Of a DNA stretch of 64,000 bases, positions 1 to 10,861 are shown in pieces (position 1 is the stretch's first letter; the number at the start of each line of letters is the position of its first letter). The stretch is from NCBI RefSeq assembly GCF_026151205.1, contig NC_087075.1, forward strand, positions 2,950,359-3,014,358. The letters run 5' to 3'. A program made the translations under genes and the position numbers. Source of the DNA: Bolinopsis microptera. Lineage: Eukaryota > Ctenophora > Tentaculata > Lobata > Bolinopsidae. The notes under the pieces are model-generated. The model had not been told where the DNA came from. It saw only the letters and a list, made by a program, of their open reading frames with translations, and did no database searches.

Positions 1-288
1 AGAAAGCGGCGCGCGCTACTTCGAAGAAATTTAGACGAGTAACATCCGTCAATTTAGTAGTTGAAGTTCCGCCTACGGTAATGAAAATAAATCAAATTTT
101 AGAATATTCAGTTCTTTGAAGAATGATCGATTAGGCTGTTCAGTGTTCGGTTACACTTGTACCGGAAGCAACATGCTAACATTTTGTACTTACATTATCA
201 TAAATTTACCTTCTAAGGAGTAGCTCTACTAGTGACGCATTACTGAAAGAAGGATATAAAATAATAGTTACTACAAAACTTGACCAGA
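1..288. other. Non-genic sequence at window edge
   Basis: AT-rich sequence without a convincing exon on either strand. I see nothing else in it. Confidence 0.4.
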
Positions 289-343
289 TTTTACGTAAGG
301 TGTTTCCAGTTGAGCGGCTCAACTGGAAACACCTTACGTAAAA
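289..343. repeat. Perfect 55 bp palindrome
   Basis: Arms of 27 bp beginning TTTTACGTAAGGTG are perfectly complementary around a single central G at 316. This would extrude as a near-loopless cruciform, or fold as a hairpin if transcribed. It could be two inverted copies of a short unit or a remnant of a fold-back element. No coding potential is seen. Confidence 0.9.
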
Positions 344-645
344 TGAGCCTTGCATTGATTGTAATAAAAATATAAGATAATAATATTAAAGTACTTATAT
401 CAGCTTTGACCGTTGTTTGATTCGGCGCGGGATCGGTATACAGCCGTAACCCAAACAGTAAACACAAACATGCAAACTCCCCATCCCTAACTCGAACCTA
501 AAAGTTAACATCTTCCAGAACTATTGAGAATGAAGAACAGCTTCCTTATACCATGTACGGACGTGACATGCCATGGTTTTCAAATCAACATGATCAGTAC
601 ATCTGGGTCGTATTGAGACAGTGAGCATTCATAGAAAATTTCTAA

Positions 646-786
646 AATAAGGCACTGAATTCTATCCTTGAGTTGCAACAATCCCCTGCCTCAATAAGGC
701 ACTGAATTGTGTCCTTGAGTAGCAATAATCTCCTGCCTCAATAAGGCACTGAATTGTGGCCTTGAGTAGCAACAATCCCCTGCCCT
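646..786. repeat. 47 bp tandem repeat, 3 copies
   Basis: Three copies start with 'aataaggcactgaatt' at 646, 693 and 740, an exact 47 bp period with a few substitutions between units. The third copy decays at its end. An open frame of 135 codons running through it (756-1163) has no recognisable protein features and is not called. Confidence 0.85.
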
Positions 787-1039
787 TGCCCTCAATCTTT
801 TCAGCAGTATATGATACACTATCCTTTCTTTGTCTGATAAAGTTAAATTGTGTTATCTGTATTACTATTACTAGTATAACTCAACTCCTTAGGGAAGCGT
901 TCTCCTTAGGGGGGTGGGGGGAGTATCCTGACGTTCATTTTATATTCCAAAATTGCTTTTACATGTGGCTGTTTAATGTTTATAGTATTTTTTGTGCCTC
1001 CTTTTTCCAAAAAACGATGTCAATACTCTTGAAACTGAC

Positions 1040-1190
1040 ACTCCTGAAACCTAAAATTTTTGCCTTCGATTTGTATTACTTGTCAAGTTATACTAGAAGT
1101 AGAAGCCCTGCAAAACTTCAGGTCTCTTCAATATCATTATTAACATGTTTTCTAGGCATCTAAATGTGGTGACTTTGGCGATATGATTTC
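1040..1190 (+). repeat. Old fragment of the copy A/B repeat family
   Basis: The phrase order 'ctcctgaaacct...', '...cgatttg...', '...ccctg.aaaa.ttcag.tctct', 'ttaacatg.tttt.(t/a)aggca.ct.aa(t)atg' matches 7380-7500 and 11938-12055 in the two younger copies. Many mismatches show this is an older insertion of the same family. Only the distal part of the unit is present. Confidence 0.6.
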
Positions 1191-1870
1191 GAAGTCCTTT
1201 TTTTGTTTTTTAAACTTTTGACGCTTTTGTTAAGCTACTACATACTATTACTTAAAATTTAATCAAAACTGTAAACTTTCGGTCCTGGAAATCACACCCT
1301 CAAAAACTGAAAATGGGACAGAATTTGGGACATTATGATTTTTCAATTTTCTTCGGGATTTTGACTTCCAGTACCTCAATTTGGTTTCATACCATCATAA
1401 ATTAACTGACTAATCGGTTTCTGAGCAAAAGGTTCACCCAATCTGTCAAATTTGTGTTCATAAATTTTCGTATTTGGATATGGGACAGAGTTTGGAAGAT
1501 ACGAATTTTCGTTTTGTTAAGCTTTCTGCTGTGAGCTTCCTCCGACAAAAATCAAACTTCCAGCACCTCAATCGTGTCATTTGCCATCTATTAAAGTACT
1601 ATCAAAACCTTTTCAAGCTTCTCAGCAAAAAATAGGATAAGTTATGGCAACACTAGATGAGTGCACGGAGCAAATGAACTTTTCTGAAAAGGTAATGATT
1701 CAGTGTAATGTGTGCTTTTAAATTTAATATTTAAGGTGTAAATATTTTATTCATTTAAAAAAGAAGTGATGATTATCTACAATCTATCAAATTTAATAAT
1801 TAAACGATGGGCTGTAAATTATTTTTCTTAATTTCCATATTCTTGGATACATTAATTACAACGTCTACAG

Positions 1871-3303
1871 GTATTGTCCAGCAACGAGTACAAAACACAA
1901 TTGATGATTTACAGAATTATCATGGGATTGTTAGCTGTTATCTTCAACGGATTCTTTATTAACATCCTCATCAATTTTCCTTTAAAAGGTCAGTACCTCC
2001 AACATAATTTAATTTACAAAGCTAAATTTTATACACCCTGGCTCCATAATATGAAGGGCTCGTTTTAATTCTTAATGATTAATGAAAAGCTCGAATACTG
2101 GTAAATCACACGTTTCCCAATTGTTTCAACTAAATTAGCTCTTGGAAATATGCCAATTTTGTGGACAGTACTAACGGAATACTAAAATGCCAGCAAATTG
2201 AATTTTTTTGCTATTACATCATCAATAATATAAATTTAATTCCAGATTGTTCTGGCTACTACGTCATCACACGGAGGCTGCTGAAATACCTCGCTAGCTT
2301 TGACCTTCTCTACGGACTCTGTATTCTCCTCCAGATCTTCATCCTACTGTTCTCTGCGGGGTCCGACTCTGAGCACAACTATCATCCCTTGGACAAAAAC
2401 GGAACTATTTGGCTTAACTTTTTAAACACCCACAAATCAGTTGAAGCTGGATTTGCCCGGGCGTTTGGTCTGGGAAGAGAATGCCTCGTTCGAGGAATCA
2501 TAATCACAACTCTCCTAATAACGGTGGTCCGTTTTACTTTCACTGTTTACCCCTTACAGTCCATTATGATAGTTTGCAGAATCCGGTCACGCTACTTTCA
2601 CACCATTTTTATCTGCACTATCTTATTTGTTATGCTTATTAAAATTAACCAAAAGGTAAGTCCTTGTATGGGTCTCCTTATTTGTGAAAATATTACATCA
2701 TTCAACTGTTCGGATACCTCACCTTTAAAGACTGTCACATCAGTGATATCCGTCATGGTGTGCTTCACAATCATCGCATTGATTGGAATTATTTGGACGA
2801 TCGCCAGCAAGCAGGACAAAGTTATGAAGAGCCTACTGAAAGTTGAAGCCTGCCACCAGTCAAAGAACTACAAAGCGGTAAAAACGTCACTTCTCATCTC
2901 CACTATCTTCCTGATCAGCAACTCCGGACCCATAGTTAACAACATGGTTAAAATAGCATGTGGGGCAGCCTCTCCAGATCCTTGTTCTATGCGACTAACC
3001 TACAGTCTTGCTGACGTGTTTGAACAATGGCTGCTACCTATTATGACAGTAGCTAACTGCATTATATACACTGCTACCAACAAGAAGATAAGGAAGTTTG
3101 CGGTGTGGTACTATGAGCGGCAGATAAGGGCAGTGTGGAGGAGGCGGGGACGCCGGGGAGGGGTGTGGAGGAGGGGCGGAGGGGAGAGAAGGAGAGCGGT
3201 CAGATATTCTGCAGTGGGGAGTCAAGGGCTACAGATAAAGGCTGGCCCCGTTGAAAGGCCTTCAATCCTGGCACGGCATCAGTTCTACGATAATAGCTTC
3301 TGA
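1871..3303 (+). CDS. Rhodopsin-like (class A) G-protein-coupled receptor
   Basis: Two exons are visible: one ending at 1988 (donor AAAAG^GTCAGT) and one from 2246 (acceptor TTCCAG) to the TGA at 3301-3303. The junction phase (1) fits and creates an Asp codon. Joined, they encode about 390 residues. TM1 lies in the first exon (IIMGLLAVIFNGFFINIL). Then follow TM2 with a LAxxD-like motif (LASFDLLYG), TM3 ending TVVRFTFTVYPL (a degenerate DRY position that keeps Arg), TM4, an ECL2 with several Cys and N-glycosylation sequons, TM5, TM6, and TM7 with NCIIY in place of NPxxY. The C-tail is Arg/Gly-rich. The 5' end is uncertain: no in-frame ATG precedes TM1 except at 1904, and a stop lies at 1853-1855, so an upstream exon joined at the AG at 1869-1870 is likely. 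The ligand is unknown. A convergent peptide-precursor gene lies 1 kb downstream. Confidence 0.8.
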
Positions 3304-4289
3304 GGATTTGAGACAGCCTAAACTAGCTTAAATTGTTTTAGGAATTCTCTTGGTTTTATTGAAACAATTGTTGCGATGATCGAAAATAATTTCAGTGATC
3401 ATGAATGAATGATTAACCGTCAAAACTGGGCGCAAAATAAGTTATCCAACCTGAAACTTACATTTTTAATCAATTGAGTTTTATGGGATTTCAAAAACTA
3501 CATAACAGGATTTGTTTATTGTCACATAAATGAATTTAGACGGTGGAATGATATTAATCATTATTTATGTTGAATAAGTTTTAAAACAAGGAAATCTGCA
3601 TCATCGCTTCTATAGACTTACTTTATGGCAGTGATGTTACGCACCAAAGACAAAAGGATTCATTTCAGAATTTTTCTTGTCCACTATTTTTACCATGCAA
3701 ATTGTTGTCAGTATTTTTTAATTCTCATTTTAGCTGTATTGATTAAGTAACAGGTTTTGAAAGTTTTCAGTCATCATTGTTGCTTTTACAAATGATTCAG
3801 TTATTTACCACATGGAATGATTTTTTATGAAAACATAAGTCATATGGTTTAATTTTCGATGTAATTTAACGAACTGAATAAATTAAGTATGGTTTAAGAA
3901 AAAAAGACTCACAACTTTTGATTAATTAAAATAATAATAATCCATTTATCGTGCGTAATAGTGGGAACGTTCACAGAATAAGAAATGAACAAAGGCACTA
4001 TGCAGTTGGGTGTTCAGATAAACACAAACTATTTTAATCCTAATTCAAATAAAAATTCCTAGGTGAAACTAAAAATAAAGTAGTTTCAACTTTCACCTCA
4101 AAACATTCACTCATCTATAATGATCCAAACAATATTTCTCGTAAAGTGCTAAAAATAGAGTCTGGTACTCTAAGTTAAAAAGGACCCTGGTGACTGCGAT
4201 GACTCAGTCAGATATCATTATCACATCAGTCATGGGTGATAAAGTGACTGATATGTCGTATGATCTTTTAGAATGAAGAGAAGTGGGAG
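3304..4289. other. Intergenic region between convergent genes
   Basis: AT-rich sequence between the GPCR stop codon and the peptide gene stop codon. An AATAAA at about 3877 on the + strand could be the polyadenylation signal of the receptor gene. No further exon is seen. Confidence 0.5.
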
Positions 4290-4686
4290 TTATCCGAACC
4301 ATTTCCTAGATCCTTCTCCTACTGCTTTGTAGTCAGCCTTGTTGAATTTTGCTTCCGATCTTTTCTCTGCAGGGGACGTAATGAAATATTAAGATCAATT
4401 CATAAATAACTTATATTTGGTTCGACTTAAGCGCACTTTGTGCTTCACACTGCCATAGAAGATGTTTAATAATAATATATACTGCCTTATTGCAGCATAT
4501 ATTTGATCGATTGTACAAGAGACTAAAAAACAAATAATTTCTTGAGTCAACTAACTTTATTAATATTAACTTACGAAGACCAGGTGCAGCTTCCTCACTG
4601 AGATCCTCTTCTAACCTCATCGGAACTGAGTTAACGAAGGAGCAGCAAACAACCATAAGGGTAAGAACCATAAAAACTGCCTTCAT
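4290..4686 (-). CDS. Secreted amidated-peptide (neuropeptide-like) precursor
   Basis: Two exons: 4686-4575, then 4366-4290 with TAA at 4292-4290. The intron has donor C^GTAAGT and acceptor CCTGCAG, both phase 1. The predicted protein is 62 residues. Residues 1-20 form a typical signal peptide (MKAVFMVLTLMVVCCSFVNS), with good Kozak context (ACAATGA). Residues 21-38 are an acidic spacer (VPMRLEEDLSEEAAPGLQ). Lys39-Arg40 is a dibasic processing site. Residues 41-61 run from SEAKFNK to GSRKWF, and Gly62 is followed at once by the stop, the classic substrate of peptidylglycine alpha-amidating monooxygenase. The expected mature product is a 21-residue peptide ending in Trp-Phe-amide; cutting at the internal Arg-Lys would leave only a WF-amide dipeptide. 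I do not recognise a described family. It is convergent with a GPCR gene. Confidence 0.72.
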
Positions 4687-4717
4687 TGTGGATTTAGTTT
4701 TTATCACCTACATGGGA

Positions 4718-4763
4718 ACAAAGGTGTTATAGTTGTGCCTACAAAGGTGTTATAGTTGTGCCT
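4718..4763. repeat. 23 bp perfect tandem duplication in 5' flank of peptide gene
   Basis: Two identical 23-mers (4718-4740 and 4741-4763) beginning acaaaggtgttatag lie 32 bp upstream of the start codon of the minus-strand peptide gene, in its 5' UTR or promoter. Confidence 0.9.
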
Positions 4764-5975
4764 ACGATTAACCATAAAATAACGGTTAGGATCAGTGGTG
4801 TCTTGTTGTTTTCCCTGTATTTTTCAAGTATTTTTTTGTCGTTTTTAAAGCTTAACCAAATCATGCAATTAGTGATAAGATCGCAATTATGAATTAGGAA
4901 AAACTGAACGTAAAACAAATGATCAAACGAGATAATCAAAAAAAGTTTAAACGGACTTTTTTAAATGAAATACTTCCTAACAAAAAAACACTTTTTAGGG
5001 TTCATAAAATAATTTAAGCTCTCAGTCTCAGTCGAAACGGAGAGCTTTTACAAAATTCCCAGCTAAAGAATGCTTACCCCACTAGGGATACTAAGCGGCA
5101 CATATAATATCAAATAAGCGTATAATGTACAATTATTGATTGTTTCGGGTCCCCTCTCCACAGCTGTGTTAACAGGGATTGGACTACTTAAGGCGGTCTG
5201 TGGTATGCAGGGATCTAGTACGTGGTGCAGGCAGATCGGACTTAGTTCCGACCTAGTAGTAGCAGTAATCCAGGAAGATTAGTGAAGCTCGGGGTCCTCG
5301 GGGTATATGTATATATACGACCATATGTTAAAAAAAAGTCCGATTACCTAGTTATATCTTTAGTGGCCCCGTGCTCCAGACAGGGATTGGACCACTGAAG
5401 ACTGGAGAGAGTCTGTGGTGAGCACTGTAATCTAGGAGTTATACGTCCTTCACCAGCATTATTAGTACTACTTGGCCAGGATATGTCATTGTGATATTAA
5501 TATAAGGCGTATGGGAAGCGAAGATGTTGCATTAATTAGTAATTACATCATACATGGGAATATTGTATTGATGTATGGGAAAGGAGGATGTTTAGGATTT
5601 TCTCAGGTGATTTGTGACCTCGATCTTTCGATTGGTTATGAGATTCGTGAGCTATAGGCTTGATGTATAATTGCCTTGATTCACTTAATTGTTAATCGTG
5701 CCCAATGAGGTTTTGTAGCGGACAATACTAGATCCGAATAAACTTGGTCTATAAACTTGGTCACAAACGTGCGTCCTTACAACTTTAAGAAGTTTGTAAG
5801 GACCGGTAAAATTACAACTATGTTGTTGAACTCAAATTGCGGCGGAGCACAAGTGCCTTTTCGAGAGGTAGTTATATCAATGGAAACCGCATTATCACAT
5901 TTCCTTGTTCAATTCAGACCCAACTGTACAGATAGCCAAAAATGATATAATTATAATTGCTTAATTATGTTGAAT
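4764..5975. other. Non-genic stretch
   Basis: No convincing exon. Two loosely similar segments sharing 'acagggattgga(c)' and 'gtctgtggt' occur at about 5170-5215 and 5380-5420 and may be remnants of an old repeat. The open frames at 5472-5657 and 5757-5945 show no protein features. Confidence 0.4.
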
Positions 5976-6308
5976 ATATTTGACCAAAACCCATAATCAT
6001 GGGTAGAGTGAACCGCTGCCAGTGTCTCTCTTTTCCAAACAAAAGAAAATGATATTAATTTGAGGAACCGTCCGCAAATGCAAATTGATACCGAGAATGA
6101 AATCGGTCGCTCGCTTTTCCCATTCAATAAGCTTTATTACAATACGTAAGCCGTGAATGAATGGGAAAAGCGAGCGACCGATTTCATTCTCGGTATCAAT
6201 TTGCATTTGCGGACGGTTCCTCAAATTAATATCATTTTCTTTTGTTTGGAAAAGAGAGACACTGGCAGCGGTTCACTCTACCCATGATTATGGGTTTTGG
6301 TCAAATAT
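5976..6308. repeat. Perfect 150 bp inverted repeat (palindrome A)
   Basis: Arms 5976-6125 and 6159-6308 are complementary over 150 bp with no mismatch that I can find, separated by a 33 bp spacer. The arms begin 'atatttgaccaaaaccc' and end 'cttttcccattc' at the spacer. The same structure, with different bases, heads copy B. Confidence 0.92.
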
Positions 6309-7525
6309 CATCTCTTTTTGATTATAATGTCAGGATAATTTACACAGTCGAAACTTAATAAGGAGGTAATTTCAACGATTTCGAAATTTTACCTTTGAAA
6401 ACGTTTCCTTGTGTTTAGGTAGGCATATCTGTCAATAACAGACTGAATATAGGTAGCACTTTTTACTCATTCAAGTTGGCATTAAATTCATATATAATGC
6501 CATTTTAATATCGTGGGAAAGCAGAATATATTCGAAATCACGAATGAGCAAAATTCTCACCTTTCGCACGTGCAAACTTTGAGCGGACGTTGCGTGCGCA
6601 TAAAATATTGAATCACCATAAATTTTTGCATAGTGTTATTTAATATATAGTTTGATAAGCATGAAAAGTTTCAGAAGATTTCAAAAAGAACTTGGATCAC
6701 AACGGGACTCCAAAGTTGGTAAAAATCGTGAAAATAACAATTTTTAGTGATTTTAGCTATTTTAAATGAATTTGGGCGTGTCCCCATGTGTGCAACTTTT
6801 CGATTTTCAACTTTAAAACTAGTCTATAACACAATTTAGACCTTTAGGAAGCAAAATTGAGCTCCACAACCCAAGGGATGGCCCAACACCAGAGAATACT
6901 AATTCACAACTTTTGTGTTTTTATAAAATTATTCTTCAAAAAAGCACAAACTTCAATAGCGAATATCTTTATGAAGGAGCAAGGTAGGAAAACTTTCCGG
7001 TAGATTTTCAGAATGCTTGAACAATTATCTAAGGTGAAAATGTCCTCAGATTTTGAATAAAATTACTCCTTAATGCATTAAAATCGATTTGAAAAGTTGT
7101 TATTTTGTCAAAAATCAAGTTTTAAAAACACTTAAATTGATGACGTCATCAAGTGATGATGATGACGATAAATTATTTTTCGATATAATGTAAACTAAAG
7201 TATAAACAATTATCTTTAAAACCTGTGGTTCGAAATTACTGTATCTTTTATACTTTTGAATCTACGGACACTTAAATGTAGGCTACAATTTACTGCAAAA
7301 GCGTCTATATATATATATATATATATAGCTTCACGACAATCTGTTGTAAAACAGGGGTTCCAGAAAACCCACTTCCCGATACTCCTGCAACATGAAATTT
7401 TTTTACAGTCGATTTGGACAAGGTCTAGACGCTCTGCAAAGTTTCAGATCTCTAACTCAATTTTAACATGGTTTTTAAGGCACCTGAATATGGCGATTTT
7501 GGGTTTTTTACCTAATTTCGTATAA

Positions 7526-8386
7526 TAGTAGAGGCTCTTACGGGCATTGTCTGCTCCATACGCTAGGGACCCCAGATACACCTTACTAGACGTATTTTTG
7601 ACCGTAGAATCGATTAAATTTAGTTTTAAGATGATTGGACTGACTTTTTGGGGGTAAAATCGCAAAAAACCGATTTTTGGGCAAAAAATAGGCCAAAAAA
7701 CCATGTTTTTTGATATTTTGAACAAGTTAATTTTGTTGGCATGTCGGCAAAACGTGCATGGAGATAGCTAAAACACAGCCGCACAAGTTGGTTTAAAAAT
7801 TTAAAAAATCCCTCTATTTTTTTGGGGGTAAAAATCCAAAAAAGTGGTAAAAATTTTGACTTTTTTGCTTGAAGTTTGAATAATTTTTCGCAGTTGTATT
7901 AAATCAACCCAAAAATAGTCACATCGTGTTTGCCTAAATTTTTCCTTTCCGAGAAGTACCCACTTCATATACTTTATCGAAGTTTGAATATTGTCACTCC
8001 GCAAGCGTTTTTGCCAAATTTTCGACACGCACTACGCGCAAAAGCATTTAGTTGTTATCAATTGGCATCCGCGCGTTCATCATAAATTTCAAACAGCTAT
8101 AACTCAGCGAGATTATGTCCGTTCTAGCTCATATTTTCACACCAAATAGAAAACAATGTGATCTTATTGCTGACAAAATATGAATATAATTACTTTATTT
8201 GCCTTAGAGTAATAGACTGTCAAAGTTTAAAACGCGCATTGGTATAGCACGTAACTAATAAGGCCAAATTTATACTTCTTAACATATTATCGATCCTTAG
8301 ACATCATACTATTGTGTCCAATTAGCGGTTAGGTCTCTAAACTCGTAGCAGAAAACACGTTTTTTTGCCCGTAAGAGCCTCTACTA
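7526..8386. mobile_element. Non-autonomous TIR DNA transposon, TSD TAA
   Basis: It begins TAGTAGAGGCTCTTACGGGC and ends with the perfect 20 bp reverse complement. It is flanked by TAA on both sides (7523-7525 and 8387-8389). Copy B has the uninterrupted site 'cgtataacag' with a single TAA, so the ends are set by a natural empty site. A 3 bp TWA duplication is typical of PIF/Harbinger. The 861 bp interior encodes no recognisable transposase; the small open frames inside (7444-7725, 7801-8028) look like chance. Confidence 0.85.
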
Positions 8387-8389
8387 TAA

Positions 8390-8611
8390 CATGCTGGCGC
8401 GTATTTTGCGCAAATTTCTTAAAAACCTCCACATAACTATTTCTTATTCCTGTCATCTTTAACATTGAATTAGAATGTTTTGAACTTAAATATACCTGCT
8501 GAACTACTTTCGATGAGTCTAAATGCCTGGAAAACAATAAAGGGGATATAATAGTATAGGGGGTACATAGTGTTGTGAATATAAGGGCAACGGTTATGCT
8601 TGCCAGCATTG
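8390..8611. mobile_element. Short TIR element (CAGTGCTGGC family), 222 bp
   Basis: It starts c-atgctggcgcgtatttt (one change from CAGTGCTGGC) and ends ...cttgccagcattg. The corresponding copy in repeat B has cleaner termini, CAGTGCTGGC and GCCAGCACTG. It is uninterrupted here and so gives the full length of the element. It contains 'gggatataatagtatagggggta', the motif into which the three-arm element inserted in copy B. Confidence 0.6.
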
Positions 8612-8617
8612 TGATAT

Positions 8618-9889
8618 ATTACTGGTCTTTTAAAAGTAAACATTTAATGAGGATATGCAAGAAGGGTTCTACCTAGGGCTAGATTGGGTTAACTATTACT
8701 AAACCTTATTAGCCCTAATCGATTCATTTTATGGCTCTTACGGTTAGGCCGACGGAAAAATAAAAGGGTCTTCCAAAACTTCGAAGAAAACAGAAAACTT
8801 CGGGAAAAAAAAAAAGCTGGTCATGATTGTGCCCTGAAAAGCTTTAGATTGGGCCGATAAGCAATAAGATTTCATGAATTCGTCAGGAAAATAGTAGTTG
8901 GCAGGATCACTACAAGTACAATGAAAATTTGGTATTTCAATTTGTCAGTAACGATCACTCACACTGTGAATGCGCAGATCTAAAAAAGAAAGAAATAATT
9001 CTCAAATTTCTAAATTTATTTATGCGGATATCCTCCATCCACTTCAGAATTGATAAAAGAATGGAAATAATATTAATACAATCCTAATAATAATAGAAGT
9101 TACCCTTTGTACCAAGGTCATCATTTCCGGTTACCACCTATACGAATTACGCATTGATAACCGGGTAGTCCAAAATTAATGTCTATATTTAAAACAGAGT
9201 ATGACTTTCAGCCCTCCTCCGGATCCTCCCTGCTTAAGCTGCTAGTTCTATGTTATAGGTGATTTAAAGAGCTTGTACATGCTCCCAGTCTTAGTGGTTG
9301 AGACCAAGCTGCAAGTGCTAAAAGAGAAAAGCAATATTAACTTGAAATGTCCTAGTTTTTAAATGCACTCCCAGGAAATAACCCCACCCATCCTAAATGA
9401 TCACGTGTCAAGACAATTTTTATCCGAGTCCCAATTAACGAGTTGAAAACATGGCTTGGAAGCGGCCTATTGGTTTTACATAGCCCAACAACTGGTTCAC
9501 ACTTAAACAGCTCTCAAATGATTAAACTTTAACCAGTGGTTAACAGCACACGTGTACTTAAAAAAACGTTTAAACTGAGTCTTTTAGGAACTGAGCCTAT
9601 TAGGAGGTGACGTCTCAGCAAGGCCAAGAAGCTGCCGTGGGAGCACTAACTGTGAGGCGTCTTACACGTGCGCCCTGGGTGGAGCTCGAGGGAGCGTTAT
9701 AATTACCTCTCTTAGCTCGTTAAGTGCGTCAGAGCTGAACGCGGAATTCAACGACCCTCATGAACACTGGTCCGGCTCGAAACCCTCCCCGTATTATAGT
9801 AAGAATGTGGCGCTTAATGTTAGGTAGGTTGTAAACCTACAAGCTTAATGTTGGTATTTGAATTATTATTGGTTATCGGCGGGTTTAAT
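8618..9889. other. Non-genic stretch between repeats
   Basis: No exon recognised. It contains isolated CACGTG sites (about 9404, 9549, 9666) and a moderately GC-rich patch at about 9600-9790 without coding features. Confidence 0.4.
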
Positions 9890-10345
9890 CACTCTATAGA
9901 GTTAGAGATGGAAGGAAATATTAAAATATTAGGACCGATATTTTTACAAAAATAAAACTGATCTCGAAGTTATGGAATTATTTAATTTCCACACGTCTAT
10001 GCATATGGTTTATATATTTTAATTTTTATTTAGCACCAACGAATTTGGGACGAAATATAATTGCACGCAATTCAAGTCGTAAAACCAAAAACAGACCAGT
10101 GATCTTAAGTTGGGAGGAAATATTAAAACATTAAGACCGTTGAACTTGATATGAAAGTAAAAGAAAAACTAGACTGATGTTTATATGCAGAATTATTTTA
10201 TTTCCTATGTTTATATTTTTTAGTTTCATCAGTTTTCACCGAAAAATTGGACCAGTTATCGAGTTGGAAGGAAATATTAAAATATTAGGACCATTTTTGG
10301 AGAAAAACCAGCAATTGACGTTTTACTTTTGTCATTATATTTATG
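9890..10345. repeat. Diverged tandem repeat, ~3 units of 160-190 bp
   Basis: The phrase 'ggaaatattaaaa(t/c)atta(g/a)gacc' recurs at about 9914, 10116 and 10268, each time followed by an AT-rich run with 'aaaac(t/c)(a)ga', 'tatttaatttcc' or 'cattatt'-type phrases. The unit resembles an old satellite monomer array abutting the left end of repeat copy B. Confidence 0.55.
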
Positions 10346-10349
10346 CATT

Positions 10350-10861
10350 ATTTGACCAAAACCCATAATCATGGGTAGAGTGGACCGCTGCCAGTGTCTC
10401 TCTTTCCCAAACAAAAGGAAATGATATTAATTTGATTGACCGTTCTCAAATACAAAATGATACCGAGAATGAAATCGGTCGCTCGCTTTTCCCATTCATT
10501 CACGGCTTACAATTTGTAATAAGTTTCAATTGATTACATCAATCAGATGCTGTAAAAATCTCTTTGGGTTGCGTTCGGGTCGATACCTAGTATTTCGGGG
10601 TAAGGGTGGTAGTTATTAGTATTACTTATTGAATTAGCTGAAGTTTATTGAATCTTTATTGCCGAGTACAGCTGCCTTTGGGTAGTTCTTCTTAATCTAT
10701 TACAATTGTAAATGAATGGGAAAAGCGAGCGACCGATTTCATTCTCGGTATCATTTTGTATTTGAGAACGGTCAATCAAATTAATATCATTTCCTTTTGT
10801 TTGGGAAAGAGAGACACTGGCAGCGGTCCACTCTACCCATGATTATGGGTTTTGGTCAAAT
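10350..10861. repeat. Perfect 151 bp inverted repeat (palindrome B)
   Basis: Arms 10350-10500 and 10711-10861 are complementary over 151 bp without a mismatch that I can find; the spacer is 210 bp. The arms differ from palindrome A at many positions (for example gtggacc versus gtgaacc, and 'ttgattgaccgttctc' versus 'ttgaggaaccgtccgc'), yet the two arms of B agree at each of these. Confidence 0.92.

Larger units (their letters stand above)
344..1870. other. Non-genic stretch upstream of GPCR gene
   Basis: Apart from the three-copy tandem repeat and the old repeat fragment listed separately, I see only AT-rich sequence. It includes a loosely self-similar stretch at 1270-1620 in which phrases such as 'gggacag(a)(a/g)tttgg' and 'tccag(t/c)acctcaat' recur. 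An upstream 5' exon of the GPCR gene could lie here but I cannot identify it. Confidence 0.4.
5976..8617 (+). repeat. Dispersed repeat, copy A (2.6 kb with a nested insertion)
   Basis: Collinear with copy B at 10350-13200. The order is: perfect inverted repeat (5976-6308), ~1.2 kb AT-rich body with a (TA)n tract at about 7305-7327, then a short TIR-bounded segment (8390-8611). Landmarks shared with copy B include 'aatcacgaatgagcaaa', 'cgcacgtgcaaact', 'gggcgtgtccccac' and 'gatgacgtcatcaag'. Copies are roughly 85-90% alike by eye. No transposase is visible, so it is a non-autonomous element or composite. Relative to copy B it carries an extra 861 bp element at 7526-8386. Confidence 0.8.

Noticed and set aside
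1807-1870. ATG at 1807 followed by a signal-peptide-like run (MGCKLFFLISIFLDTL) as the GPCR start
   Set aside because: It is in a different frame from the TM1 exon and reaches a stop soon after without splicing. A donor-like CAG^GTATTG exists at 1870, but then the TM1 segment would be intronic. Left as an open alternative.
5165-5425. Possible tRNA- or 5S-derived SINE
   Set aside because: Two loosely similar segments exist, but no convincing A and B boxes and no poly-A tail or target duplication were found.
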